A stretch of 64,000 nt of DNA from PFJX01 sp040757575 (GTDB lineage Bacteria > Pseudomonadota > Gammaproteobacteria > Burkholderiales > Thiobacillaceae): assembly GCA_040757575.1 (NCBI GenBank), contig JBFLXA010000001.1, positions 186,001 through 250,000 on the forward strand, read 5' to 3'. The notes under the pieces are model-generated. The model was not told the origin of the DNA and did not search any database. It worked only from the letters and a program-made list of their open reading frames with translations. This document shows, piece by piece, positions 34,061 to 42,903 of this stretch; position 1 is the first letter of the stretch, and every line of letters starts with the position of its first letter. The translations under genes and the position numbers were made by a program.

Positions 34061-35633
34061 CCCGTTTTCCCTGAATCTCCCTGGCAACGCCCAGGGCTGG
34101 AGCGTAACCGGCCAGGTAGTGAGCGGGGCCGTGCTGGGAATACTTTGCGCTGCCGTGGTTGCAGCCTCCATGTCCGCCAAGGCGGGTCCCATGATCCCCG
34201 TGGCCCTGATGGTGGTGCTGCCCGCCCTGGCCGCCGTAGTGCTGCGCCCCCGGGTGGGCGTGCTGATGCTGTTCTTCGCCATGGGTTTCATCGAGGAATT
34301 CCGGGGGGGCATCGGCGATACCGGCGCCGGCGGCGACGAAGCCCTGCGTTCCGAGCGCACCCCCTTCTACGCCAAGACCATCGGCCTGCCCTCCCTCTAC
34401 ATGCCGGATGTGATGATCGGCGGCATCCTGTTCCTGTATCTCGCCAAGGCCGTTCTGTGGCGCAACACCCTGGGCATGCGCCTGGACAAGATCGGCCTTG
34501 GCCTGGTGCTACTGGCCCTGGCCCTGGTGCTGTCCATCGTGGTGCCCCTCATGGGCCCCCAGCCCTTTGGCCCAGCCATACTGGACCTCAGCACCCTGGG
34601 CAGCATCACGCTGCCGGAAAAGAACGTCAGCGACGTGGCCCGCTACCTGCCCGTGTTGCAATACAAACTGTTCTTCATTCTCTTTCCGGCCTATCTGGTG
34701 GGGCTGGTGTATTTCCAGCAGACCCGGGACATCGAACAGATGCTGCGGGTGCTGGGCATCGCCATGGCAGCCACCGTATTGCTGGGCCTTTACCGGGTAG
34801 TGCGTGACCCCGGCATGATCCGCATGCTGGTGCCGGTGATCTTCGACACTGGCAGCGTCGCCCTGATGGCCATGACCGTGTTCTACCTGATCGGCCGCTG
34901 GGCCAGCGGGCATTACGCCATGACCCGCTCGGTGATTTATACCTTGCTGGCCATCCTGCTGATGTTGCTGATCCTGCTGTCCTTCCGCCGCACCATGTGG
35001 GGGGCCATCGCCCTGGCCATCCCCCTGTTTCCCTTCATCATTCCCCGCCATGCCTGGCGCCGCCTGTTCATCCTTGTAGGCATTGGCCTGGGCCTGGGAC
35101 TGCTGGTCCTGGTCGCCACATCCCCCGGCCAGGCGCTCTTGCATTCGGTCTTGTCCCGGGCGGCGGAAACCCACCTGAACCAGTCTTCCACCCTGTACCG
35201 CTTCGCCATCATGACCTGGCTGGTGGAAAACTTCTTCGATATCCCGGCTTTTGGCTACGGCTTGCAACCCATGTGGAATGAAAAGGTCTACATCCGCTTT
35301 TTCTATACCAGCATGGAGAATGTCCACAGTTTGTATATCTGGCTGATCATGCGCATGGGCCTGGTCGGCTTCACCATCAGCGGGGCCGGCCTGATGCTGG
35401 TGCTATGGCGCATGTGGGAGGTTTACCGCAGCCTGAAGGAAGAGCAATACAGGATCCTGGTGGGGGTGATCTTCCTTTCCCTGGTCATGTATTTCTTCAA
35501 CGGCCTGTTCAACCCGGTGTACGCCAACGTGCGCCACCTGGTGCCCCTGGGCCTGGCCCTCGCCCTGGTGACCCAGCTTCCCAGCATCGCTGCCCGCGCC
35601 CGGCAGAGCACGCCCCTGACCGGGGCCGGATAA
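34047..35633 (+). CDS. O-antigen ligase/polymerase family protein (Wzy-type)
   Basis: 528-residue protein with about eleven or twelve membrane segments and a Wzy_C/O-antigen-ligase-like region: LSFRRTMWGAIALA, then a large periplasmic loop STLYRFAIMTWLVEN...FGYGLQPMW, and NVHSLYIWLIMRMG. Likely the polymerase of the locus because no other candidate is present, but ligase activity cannot be excluded. Overlaps the kinase-like gene and precedes the acetyltransferase pair. Confidence 0.78.
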   Translation: MGLASPFSLNLPGNAQGWSVTGQVVSGAVLGILCAAVVAASMSAKAGPMIPVALMVVLPALAAVVLRPRVGVLMLFFAMGFIEEFRGGIGDTGAGGDEALRSERTPFYAKTIGLPSLYMPDVMIGGILFLYLAKAVLWRNTLGMRLDKIGLGLVLLALALVLSIVVPLMGPQPFGPAILDLSTLGSITLPEKNVSDVARYLPVLQYKLFFILFPAYLVGLVYFQQTRDIEQMLRVLGIAMAATVLLGLYRVVRDPGMIRMLVPVIFDTGSVALMAMTVFYLIGRWASGHYAMTRSVIYTLLAILLMLLILLSFRRTMWGAIALAIPLFPFIIPRHAWRRLFILVGIGLGLGLLVLVATSPGQALLHSVLSRAAETHLNQSSTLYRFAIMTWLVENFFDIPAFGYGLQPMWNEKVYIRFFYTSMENVHSLYIWLIMRMGLVGFTISGAGLMLVLWRMWEVYRSLKEEQYRILVGVIFLSLVMYFFNGLFNPVYANVRHLVPLGLALALVTQLPSIAARARQSTPLTGAG

Positions 35634-35642
35634 ACAGCCGCC

Positions 35643-36206
35643 ATGCCGGCAGCCCCAGACCCGTTGAGTTTTGCCGAAACCCGCCGCCGCATGCGCGGGG
35701 ATTGCCAGGCCTTGCGCCAGTGCCTGCGCGCCCGTGGCTTGCCCGATGGCGCCCTGTTCTGGTCCCCTGCCTGCCAGTGCGTCATGCTTTACCGCCTGTC
35801 ACGCCATTGCCACGTACGGGGCTGGAACCTGCGGGCCCGGTTTTTCTGGCAACTGAACCTGTGGCTCACCGGCGCTGACATCAGCCCCATGAGCGACCTG
35901 GGGGAGGCGCTGCTGGTCATCCATCCCGTGGCCGTCACCATCAGCGGCAGCGCCGGACGCGGACTGGTGGTGGAAGGCTGGGGAGGCATGGGAGGTGGCC
36001 TGGACATGGCGGATATCGGCGCCGGACCCGGCTTGCCCGTGTTGGGGGATGATGTGGTTCTGGACCATGGCGCCATGGTGCTGGGCCCGGTGCGAGTGGG
36101 GCACAGGGTGCACATTGGTGCTGGTTGCACGGTCACCCGCGACATACCCGACGACAGCATCGTGGAAGAACCGCCGGTGCGGGTCCGTTTGCCTGGGCAA
36201 CACTAA
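35643..36206 (+). CDS. Serine-acetyltransferase-like left-handed beta-helix protein (1)
   Basis: 187-residue CysE-like protein: N-terminal helices, then hexapeptide-repeat strands with GADISPMSDLGEALLVIHPVAV (16-20 residues shown in pieces: GADISP, GEALLVIHP) and a C-terminal VLGPVRVGHRVHIGAGCTVTRDIPDD. Likely an acetyltransferase acting on a sugar rather than on serine, given the context. A Gly/Met-rich break in the helix (GWGGMGGGLDMADIGAG) is unusual. The next gene encodes a second member. Confidence 0.72.
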   Translation: MPAAPDPLSFAETRRRMRGDCQALRQCLRARGLPDGALFWSPACQCVMLYRLSRHCHVRGWNLRARFFWQLNLWLTGADISPMSDLGEALLVIHPVAVTISGSAGRGLVVEGWGGMGGGLDMADIGAGPGLPVLGDDVVLDHGAMVLGPVRVGHRVHIGAGCTVTRDIPDDSIVEEPPVRVRLPGQH

Positions 36207-36209
36207 GCC

Positions 36210-36821
36210 GTGGCCGGTCTGCGCGCCCTCCTCGCCCAGGATATCGACATCTACCTGCGGTTCGCCTCCGCCTATCACGACGTGCCGCCGGGATTCAAAC
36301 GCCGGCTCGGAGCTTTGCTCACGCCCTCCTTGCTGGCCTGCCTGTTGCACCGCTGTGCCCACGGCTTGCACGAACGGGGCTGGCGCCGGCTCGGCCTCCT
36401 CGTATCCCTGGCAAACCTGTGGCTGACCCGGGTCAGCATCCATCCCGCCAGCCGCATCGGCGGTGGGCTCTACATTCCCCATCCGGGCAGCAGCATCGTG
36501 TTCCAGGGCCACGCGGGAATCAACCTGTGCCTCTATTCCGGCGCCGCCGTATTCGCCGCGCCCGGCACGCCCCTGCACCATGCCTCCCCTGGCGCCATGC
36601 CCCGACTGGGCGACAACGTTTCCCTCGGCTCCAAGGCCTGCATAAGGGGGCCTGTAACCATCGGCTCCGAGGTCAAGCTGGGCTTCAACGCCCGGGTGGA
36701 AACCGATCTACCCGATGGCGCCGTGGTGTTCGCCGCCCGGGTACGAAACCGCGTCAGGCCCCGGGCCGGGGCAGAGACGCCAGGGTGCGATCCAGGGCTG
36801 CCAGCACTTCCTCCGCACTGA
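36210..36821 (+). CDS. Serine-acetyltransferase-like left-handed beta-helix protein (2)
   Basis: 203-residue paralogous CysE-like protein starting 4 bp after the first. N-terminal helical part, then hexapeptide strands: VSIHPASRIGGGLYIPHPGS, GINLCLYSGAAV, LGDNVSLGSKACIRGPVTIGSE-type repeats. Acetyl-CoA-dependent O-acetylation of the polysaccharide is a reasonable inference. The 3' end overlaps the convergent GT9 gene by 68 bp; the final 25 residues are Arg/Pro/Ala-rich and antisense to it. Confidence 0.72.
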   Translation: MAGLRALLAQDIDIYLRFASAYHDVPPGFKRRLGALLTPSLLACLLHRCAHGLHERGWRRLGLLVSLANLWLTRVSIHPASRIGGGLYIPHPGSSIVFQGHAGINLCLYSGAAVFAAPGTPLHHASPGAMPRLGDNVSLGSKACIRGPVTIGSEVKLGFNARVETDLPDGAVVFAARVRNRVRPRAGAETPGCDPGLPALPPH

Positions 36822-37860
36822 TCAGGGCCATGCAGTGGTTGTCGTTGGGACAATCCGCCCGGAAACAGGGGCCGCAGTCGACTACATGGGCCAGTACCGT
36901 GCTGTGGCGCGAGATGGGCTGCCATATGGCGGGATGGTTCTTGGCCGAGAAAAGGGCCACGATGGGGATGCCCACCGCGTCGGCCAGATGCATGGGGCCG
37001 CTATCCGTGCCGATGTACGCGGTACATCGTTCCAGCAAGGCGGCGCTTTGCCCGTAGGTCGCCCGATCGATGAAATCATGGATGCGGGCGGGTGCCAGTT
37101 TTTCCCAGCGTTCCTGGAGCCGCTTAACCAGGGCCGCCTCGAAGGGGCCGCCGATCAGCACCCACTCAGCCTGGGGCCGGGCTTGGGCCAGGCTTTCCAG
37201 GAATTCGATGATGCGGGCATCGGGCCACAGGCTGGCAGGCTGGCGACTGCCGAAAAACAGGGCGAAGCGGGGCGCATCCGTTGCCGGCAAGGCCTCGGCC
37301 GCCCAGGCCCGGTCCGCGGCGCTGATGGCCACGAACTTGCCGTGGTGTCGCCGCAGCGCCGGATCGACCAGATCCACCGTGACATCGCAGATGTTGTCCT
37401 CCCGCAAGGCGGCCTCGCTGGGCAATGGCACGGGATGGGTGAGAAACGGGCGCAGCACGGGGCTGGCATAGGCAAGACGATGGCGGGCCCCGGTGGCCAT
37501 CATGAGCAGGGCATTGCGCATGAAGTCCCGATGGTTGCTGGATACCGTGTTGAAGGTGGGCATGTGCAAGTCCACCCACAGGTCGAAGCCTTCCCGCCGC
37601 AACCGTCCCAGGTAGGCCAGGCGGCGCCAGCGGGAGCCCACTTCGTAGGGCAGCACCCGGTCGACCATCGGGTGGCCTTCCAGCAAGCCGCTCAGGTGGG
37701 GGCGCACGATGACGGTGAGTTGGGCCTTGGGGTAATGCCGCTTCAGGGCCGCCAGGGCAGGCGTTGTGCAAAGAATGTCGCCGATGCCGTTGATCATCAG
37801 GCAGACGATTTTGTGGACCTGGCTGGCGGATGGCAGGGGTTTACGCTGGACAGACGGCAT
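36754..37860 (-). CDS. Glycosyltransferase family 9 protein (heptosyltransferase-like)
   Basis: 368 residues, GT-B fold. N-terminal KIVCLMINGIGDILCTTPALAAL, typical of ADP-heptose:LPS heptosyltransferases, and C-terminal YIGTDSGPMHLADAVGIPIVALF with the donor-binding DSGP-H. The exact donor is unknown. It overlaps the flippase gene by 20 bp upstream and the acetyltransferase gene by 68 bp downstream. Confidence 0.88.
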   Translation of the reverse strand: MPSVQRKPLPSASQVHKIVCLMINGIGDILCTTPALAALKRHYPKAQLTVIVRPHLSGLLEGHPMVDRVLPYEVGSRWRRLAYLGRLRREGFDLWVDLHMPTFNTVSSNHRDFMRNALLMMATGARHRLAYASPVLRPFLTHPVPLPSEAALREDNICDVTVDLVDPALRRHHGKFVAISAADRAWAAEALPATDAPRFALFFGSRQPASLWPDARIIEFLESLAQARPQAEWVLIGGPFEAALVKRLQERWEKLAPARIHDFIDRATYGQSAALLERCTAYIGTDSGPMHLADAVGIPIVALFSAKNHPAIWQPISRHSTVLAHVVDCGPCFRADCPNDNHCMALISAEEVLAALDRTLASLPRPGA

Positions 37861-39550
37861 GGCTACTGGACTTTCGGCGCAGGACGGGTGCGGGCATGGG
37901 ATCGGCGAGGGAGGGCAGGCACTGGTCCGGCAAGGCCAGCCAGGCTGCCAGGCGAACCAGCATTTGCGCCGGTTTGCCTTGCTGACGGAGATAGAAATGG
38001 CGCGCCAGCCGGGTGGCCATCAGGGCCAGAGCTGCCCGGCGCACGGCGGGCCGTCGGCACGGCCGGGCATCGGCCACGATGACATCGAGCAAATCCCCCA
38101 GGCCTGCCACATCGGGTGCATGCCGGGGGTGCCAGTAATAGCGCAACAGACGCAAGGGGTGGAACAGCCCGGTCAGGACGAAGGCGCCGGGCACGTAGAC
38201 TGCTCCGGCCAGCAGGATCAAAAACAGCTTCAGCACTAGAGGTGCGGACAGGGCAAGCCCCCCCAGGATAACCAGGGGCAGGATGACCACCGCCAGGGCC
38301 AGGGAGTCCCGGCCGCGCCAGTTCAGGCCGATGATGCGTTTCACCAGGACGGCCTTGATGAGCCCCTGCACCAGGGTGGACCCTACCTTTGCCAGATAGG
38401 CGCCGAATATCCCCAGAACCGGGATCAGCCCGAACAGCAACATCAGGTTGGCGCCCCCCCCCACCGCAGACGCCTGGGTATCCTGCATCTGCCGGTCCGA
38501 GGCGTGCAGGATGCTGCTCAGGAAGAACTCCACCCCGCAGATGAACAAGGCCGCCAGGAATAACTGGGTGAGCAGCACCGGATGGGGGTATTGCTTGGCG
38601 AAAAACAGGGCCACGTAGTATTCGCCCAGCAAGGCCCCGGCAAAGGCCACCACGAGCAGGGCGGCCACCACGAACAGGATCATGTCCCGCACCGCCACCC
38701 GATAGTGGTGGCGCGCCCCGGCGAACTTGCGGGCGATGGAAGGAAACGCCGCCATGATCAGGGCTGTCAACACCACCAGGCCCAGATCGAAAAGCCGATA
38801 GGCGATGGCGTAGTAGCCGATCTGCTCCACCGGCAGATACAAGGAGAGGACGACGAAATCCATGCGGCTGAAAACCACGAAAAGCAGGGTGCCAAGGAAA
38901 AAACCCGGCAACACCCCCAACGTGGCGCGCCACAGGGCGGCATCCGGCATGAGGGGCCCCGACAGGATGCCCATTTGCCGCAGAATGTGCACGTACACCA
39001 GGAGTGCCCCCAGCCGGGTCAGGAAAAACACCCAGATGAGCCCTGCCAGGCCCGTGTCCAGGTAAAGCGCTGCCAGGCTCAACAGCACCCGGACCAGGTT
39101 TTCCCACAAGGCCACCTGGGCCACAGGCCGGGCCTGGTGCAGGCTCATAAAGATGATCTCGGCGATGAACAACAGGATGCCGGGAAATATCAGCACCCCG
39201 GTCACGGCAATCCCCTCTCGCACGCTGGCGGAGTATTCCGTGAAATGCATGAACCCCCAGATCAGCCCGTCCACCGCGATGCATCCCAGCAGGCTCATGG
39301 CACCAATGGTTACGAAATACTTGCCGGCCTCCTCCGGGCGGCGCGCCACCTCGCGCATCACGTAAGGGGTCAGCCCCAGCAGGGGCAGCATCTGCATGAT
39401 GTAGTAATACGTCATCACCAGGGCGTATTCGCCCAGCAGCACGTCCGAACGCCAGGCGATGAGGATCAGGATAAGAAAGGCCCCCGCCGGCGTGGCCAGG
39501 CGGTTGATCAGCACATACTGGGTGTGGGAAAGGGCGCCCCTGCCGGACAT
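37841..39550 (-). CDS. Oligosaccharide flippase (Wzx/MOP superfamily)
   Basis: 569 residues with about twelve to fourteen hydrophobic segments in the first 470, starting TQYVLINRLATPAGAFLIL, the usual Wzx opening. Moves undecaprenyl-linked repeat units across the inner membrane. The last 100 residues are a basic, non-membrane extension (ADARPCRRPAVRRAAL...RHFYLRQQGK), longer than most flippases and possibly a cytoplasmic interaction tail. Confidence 0.85.
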   Translation of the reverse strand: MSGRGALSHTQYVLINRLATPAGAFLILILIAWRSDVLLGEYALVMTYYYIMQMLPLLGLTPYVMREVARRPEEAGKYFVTIGAMSLLGCIAVDGLIWGFMHFTEYSASVREGIAVTGVLIFPGILLFIAEIIFMSLHQARPVAQVALWENLVRVLLSLAALYLDTGLAGLIWVFFLTRLGALLVYVHILRQMGILSGPLMPDAALWRATLGVLPGFFLGTLLFVVFSRMDFVVLSLYLPVEQIGYYAIAYRLFDLGLVVLTALIMAAFPSIARKFAGARHHYRVAVRDMILFVVAALLVVAFAGALLGEYYVALFFAKQYPHPVLLTQLFLAALFICGVEFFLSSILHASDRQMQDTQASAVGGGANLMLLFGLIPVLGIFGAYLAKVGSTLVQGLIKAVLVKRIIGLNWRGRDSLALAVVILPLVILGGLALSAPLVLKLFLILLAGAVYVPGAFVLTGLFHPLRLLRYYWHPRHAPDVAGLGDLLDVIVADARPCRRPAVRRAALALMATRLARHFYLRQQGKPAQMLVRLAAWLALPDQCLPSLADPMPAPVLRRKSSSHAVCPA

Positions 39551-39560
39551 GCTGGGATGC

Positions 39561-40502
39561 CTAAGCGTAACCGCGCTGGCGTAGCACCAGGCGCCGGTAC
39601 AGGTGGCGCAAGCCCCCTTGCAGCAGGAACACCGGCGAACCCCGCCCCAGCATGGACAGCCCTGGGCGCCAGTTGCCTGCCTGCAGCAACTCCAGGCCGA
39701 TCAGGGTGTGATACACCGCCTGCCGCGCCTTCAGCTGGCGCGGGGGCAAGCGGTCACCGAAGCGCTGGAGTACCCACAATGCCTCCTGGTGGGAGGCCAG
39801 TTTGTTGCGATAGGTCGTGCTGTGCTCATGCACCCGGTAATGGCAGCAGGTTTCCTGCACGCACAACACGCGAAAACGGGCGGCCAGGGCCACGAACAGC
39901 CAGTAATCCTCTGCAAAAGTCAGGTGGGCGGGAATGGGCCTCACTGCCTCCCAGGCCCGGCGGGCCACCAGGGCCGAGACGATGGGCACCAGATTGCCCT
40001 CCAGCAACAGGGGGACCAGTATGTCCCCCTCTGGCAAGAGCTTGCCGGCATAGCGGTAAGTGGTCTCTCCTTCTGCTCCCCGGGCGGAAAAGGACTGGGT
40101 CCGGGCATAGACCAGCCCCACGTTGCCTGCCTCGCCCCCGCCGGCCGCCTCCGCCTCGATACGGGCCATCTGGCGCGCCAGCTTGTCCGGGCTCCACAAA
40201 TCGTCATGGTCCAGGAAAGCCAGCCAATCCCCCCGGGCCTGATCCAGGGCGGCATTACGGCCCTCAGCCAGGGTCATGGGATGGGGCGCCCGTAAGAAAC
40301 GGATGCGTGCATCCTGGAACCCCCCCACGATAGCCTCGGTATCGTCCTCAGAACAGTTGTCCCAGAACACCAGCTCCCAATCCGTCCAGGTCTGCGCGAG
40401 CAGGCTGGCAATGCTGTCCGCCACGTAACGGGCACTGTTGTAGCCGTTCATGATGACGCTGACCCGGGGCGTCCCCGGGGGGCCTGGGTCCACCGGCGTC
40501 AT
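39561..40502 (-). CDS. Glycosyltransferase family 2 protein
   Basis: GT-A fold inverting transferase: VSVIMNGYNSARYVADSIAS at the N-terminus, GRNAALDQARGDWLAFLDHDDLW with the metal/nucleotide-binding DHDD, and FAEDYWLFVALAAR carrying the ED catalytic motif. 313 residues; the ATG at 40502 overlaps the aminotransferase stop (ATGA), so the two are translationally coupled. Confidence 0.88.
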   Translation of the reverse strand: MTPVDPGPPGTPRVSVIMNGYNSARYVADSIASLLAQTWTDWELVFWDNCSEDDTEAIVGGFQDARIRFLRAPHPMTLAEGRNAALDQARGDWLAFLDHDDLWSPDKLARQMARIEAEAAGGGEAGNVGLVYARTQSFSARGAEGETTYRYAGKLLPEGDILVPLLLEGNLVPIVSALVARRAWEAVRPIPAHLTFAEDYWLFVALAARFRVLCVQETCCHYRVHEHSTTYRNKLASHQEALWVLQRFGDRLPPRQLKARQAVYHTLIGLELLQAGNWRPGLSMLGRGSPVFLLQGGLRHLYRRLVLRQRGYA

Positions 40503-41626
40503 GTCGCTTCCTCTGCCGCTCCCGCCAGGCTCTGGCACAGGATGTCGGTGATACGCAGCACATCGGCATCATCCAGCCCCGGGTGCAGGGGCAGGGACAG
40601 CAACTGCCGGTAGAGGGATTCGGCAACGGGACGGGAATCCCCGTCATCAAACAGGGGAAATCCATGGCCCGGCCGGTAATGCACCCGGGTCTGCACACCC
40701 GCCGCCGCCAGGTCGCCGGCTACCCGGTCCCGCAGGTCGGGGGACACCAGCACCGGCTGGATGTGGGGCACCACATCCGCCTGGCTGTCCAGCAATGCCA
40801 GGCCGGGAATGCCCTGCAAGCGTCGGCGGTAAAGAGCCGCCAGGGACTGCCGGCGCGGCTTCAGTTCAGCATCGAAACGGGCCAGCTGGGCCCGCCCTAC
40901 GGCCGCCATCAGATCCGACAAGCCATAGCGCCAGCCGGGGAGCACCACGGTGTAGTCCTCCGGGCCCCCTGCCGGGCGCTCCATGCCAAGGTCTCGCTGG
41001 GCCCCCACGCGCCGGGCCACGGCCTCATCACCGGTGACCACCGCCCCCCCCTGACCAGCGGTGATGTTCTTGATGGGGTCGAAACTGAAGCAGACGATAT
41101 CCCCCTGACTGCCAATGAGCCGGCCCTGGTACCGGCTGCCCCAGGCATGGGCTGCATCCTCGACCACCCGGAGGCCGTGGGTCCGTGCAAAGTCGTACAC
41201 CGCCGCCAGGTCACCCGCATACCCGGCGTAGTGCACCGGCATGATGGCCCGGGTGCGCGGCGTCAGACGCCGGCCGGCATCCTCAAGGTCGATGAGACCG
41301 GAATGGGGCAGCACGTCACAGGCCACCGCCCGGGCACCGCAGACGGCGACGGCCTGAAAGCTGGCCACAAAGGTCAGGGCCGGCACCAGCACCTCATCCT
41401 CCGGGCCGATATCCAGGGCTGCCAGGGCCAGATGCAAGGCGGCCGAACCGGTAGCCACGGCACACACCTTAAGTCCCCCGCCCAGGTAAGCCGCCAGCTC
41501 CGCCTCGAAAGCCCGGGTTTCGGGGCCCATGCCAAAATAGCCCGACGCCATGGCCCGGGCCATGGCCTCCATTTCCTGAGGGCCCACGTGGGGCGCACTG
41601 GTCTGCAACATGGGCGGCGGCATCAT
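40499..41626 (-). CDS. DegT/DnrJ/EryC1/StrS family sugar aminotransferase
   Basis: PLP enzyme that aminates keto-sugar nucleotides. ATGSAALHLALAALDI near residue 60, VVEDAAHAWGS (PLP-binding Asp), and FSFDPIKNITAGQGG with the Schiff-base Lys. The ATG at 41626 gives 375 residues and matches the family N-terminus (FGMGPETRAFE). No sugar 4,6-dehydratase lies in the window, so its substrate must be made elsewhere. An 11-bp hairpin sits in the divergent gap in front of it. Confidence 0.88.
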   Translation of the reverse strand: MMPPPMLQTSAPHVGPQEMEAMARAMASGYFGMGPETRAFEAELAAYLGGGLKVCAVATGSAALHLALAALDIGPEDEVLVPALTFVASFQAVAVCGARAVACDVLPHSGLIDLEDAGRRLTPRTRAIMPVHYAGYAGDLAAVYDFARTHGLRVVEDAAHAWGSRYQGRLIGSQGDIVCFSFDPIKNITAGQGGAVVTGDEAVARRVGAQRDLGMERPAGGPEDYTVVLPGWRYGLSDLMAAVGRAQLARFDAELKPRRQSLAALYRRRLQGIPGLALLDSQADVVPHIQPVLVSPDLRDRVAGDLAAAGVQTRVHYRPGHGFPLFDDGDSRPVAESLYRQLLSLPLHPGLDDADVLRITDILCQSLAGAAEEAT

Positions 41627-41694
41627 GGCTGAAGTGTAGCGGAGCCGTAGCATCGAAGGTAATGTGCGTTCCCATACTGATATGCATCCCGCAA

Positions 41695-41719
41695 CCCCCG
41701 AAAGAGCCTCTTTCGGGGG
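41695..41719. other. 11-bp perfect hairpin in a divergent gap
   Basis: CCCCCGAAAGA (41695-41705) pairs exactly with TCTTTCGGGGG (41709-41719) around a GCC loop, between the divergent aminotransferase and SGNH hydrolase genes. No T-run on either strand. It could be an operator palindrome or an mRNA leader structure for either gene. Confidence 0.7.
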
Positions 41720-41768
41720 GCGACTCACCCCCACCGCAGCCCATTTGCAGATTCCTGAAAGCTGACCG

Positions 41769-42878
41769 ATGAAAAAAATCGCCACCAACCTGCTCGTCCT
41801 GCTGTTCGCCAGCCTGCTGGCCTTCCTGCTGGGTGAGATCGTGGTGCGTCTGTTTTTTGCCGACCAGACCGTCATGTTCCCCCGCTACCACACGGATTAC
41901 CGCTACGGCCCTTACACGCTGCGAGGCATCCGCCCCAACGAGCAGTTCACCCACAGCAGCGTGGATGGCCAGTGGGAATTCACCACCAACAGCCGTGGGC
42001 TGCGTAGTGATCGGGATTACGCATACGAAAAACCGGCGGGGGTCCTGCGCATCCTGGTGCTGGGGGATTCCCACACCCAGGGGTATGAGGTACGTCAGTC
42101 AGCAACTTACGCCGAAACCCTGGGTCGTTACCTCAGCAAGCGCCAGCACAAGGTGGAAGTGCTGAATGCCGGGGTATCCGGCTTTGGCACCGCCGAGCAA
42201 CTGGCCTACTTGGAAAACGAGGGCCTGCGCTACCAGCCCGATGTGGTGGTGGTGGGCTTTTTCAGCAACGACTACGAAGACAACTTCAAGTCAGGGCTGT
42301 TCGAACTGGGGGCGGATGGCGTCCTGGTGGCCAAAAAGACCGAACATATCCCCGGGGTGAATATCCAGAACTTCATCTACGCCATCCCCGGCATCAAATG
42401 GCTTGGCGAGAATTCCCACTTCTATTCCCTGTTGTTCAATACCGCCTGGGTGTACTACAAGTATTTCCACGCCTCCGCAGGAGGCGGCGCCCCCCGGGAA
42501 GTGCCCGAGTACGCGGTCCCCACCAAGCTGACCTATTCCGCCGAGGAACAAGGCCTGGCCGGCGCCCTGCTCAAACGCATGGCCCAGGCCAGTCATGCCA
42601 GGGGCGCGCGCCTGCTGGTGGCCGACATCCCCACCGACCTGGATCGTTATGCCAGCGAGTCTTCCATGCCGCCCGAATTCATCCAGTCCCTCGAATCGGC
42701 GGGGCTGGAAGTGGTCGCCAGCGAACCCCTTTTCGCCCCTTACATAGGCAGCGTGGAAATTCATCTGCCCCATGGCTACCACCACATATCCGAGTTCAGC
42801 CATGCCCTCATCGGCACGGAACTGGGCCGGCGCATCGCCGAGGGCCTGGCCCCGGCAAAGAAGGATCAGGGTCCCTGA
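41769..42878 (+). CDS. SGNH/GDSL-type hydrolase, membrane-anchored
   Basis: N-terminal membrane segment (LLVLLFASLLAFLLGEIVV) followed by a periplasmic SGNH domain: block I GDSHTQG near residue 100, block II Gly in GVSGFGT, block III FFSNDYEDN, and a C-terminal catalytic H in the LPHGYHHISEFSH segment. Family members add or remove O-acetyl groups on polysaccharides or hydrolyse esters. As the only plus-strand gene between two minus-strand blocks it has its own upstream region. Confidence 0.78.
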   Translation: MKKIATNLLVLLFASLLAFLLGEIVVRLFFADQTVMFPRYHTDYRYGPYTLRGIRPNEQFTHSSVDGQWEFTTNSRGLRSDRDYAYEKPAGVLRILVLGDSHTQGYEVRQSATYAETLGRYLSKRQHKVEVLNAGVSGFGTAEQLAYLENEGLRYQPDVVVVGFFSNDYEDNFKSGLFELGADGVLVAKKTEHIPGVNIQNFIYAIPGIKWLGENSHFYSLLFNTAWVYYKYFHASAGGGAPREVPEYAVPTKLTYSAEEQGLAGALLKRMAQASHARGARLLVADIPTDLDRYASESSMPPEFIQSLESAGLEVVASEPLFAPYIGSVEIHLPHGYHHISEFSHALIGTELGRRIAEGLAPAKKDQGP

Positions 42879-42903
42879 AAAAGCCGGCCCGCCTTCACCC
42901 GGA

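Noticed and set aside
36754..36821. 68-bp convergent overlap of acetyltransferase and GT9 genes as a sign of frameshift
   Set aside because: Both frames end in normal stop codons and each family motif set is complete; the overlap only affects low-complexity C-terminal tails.
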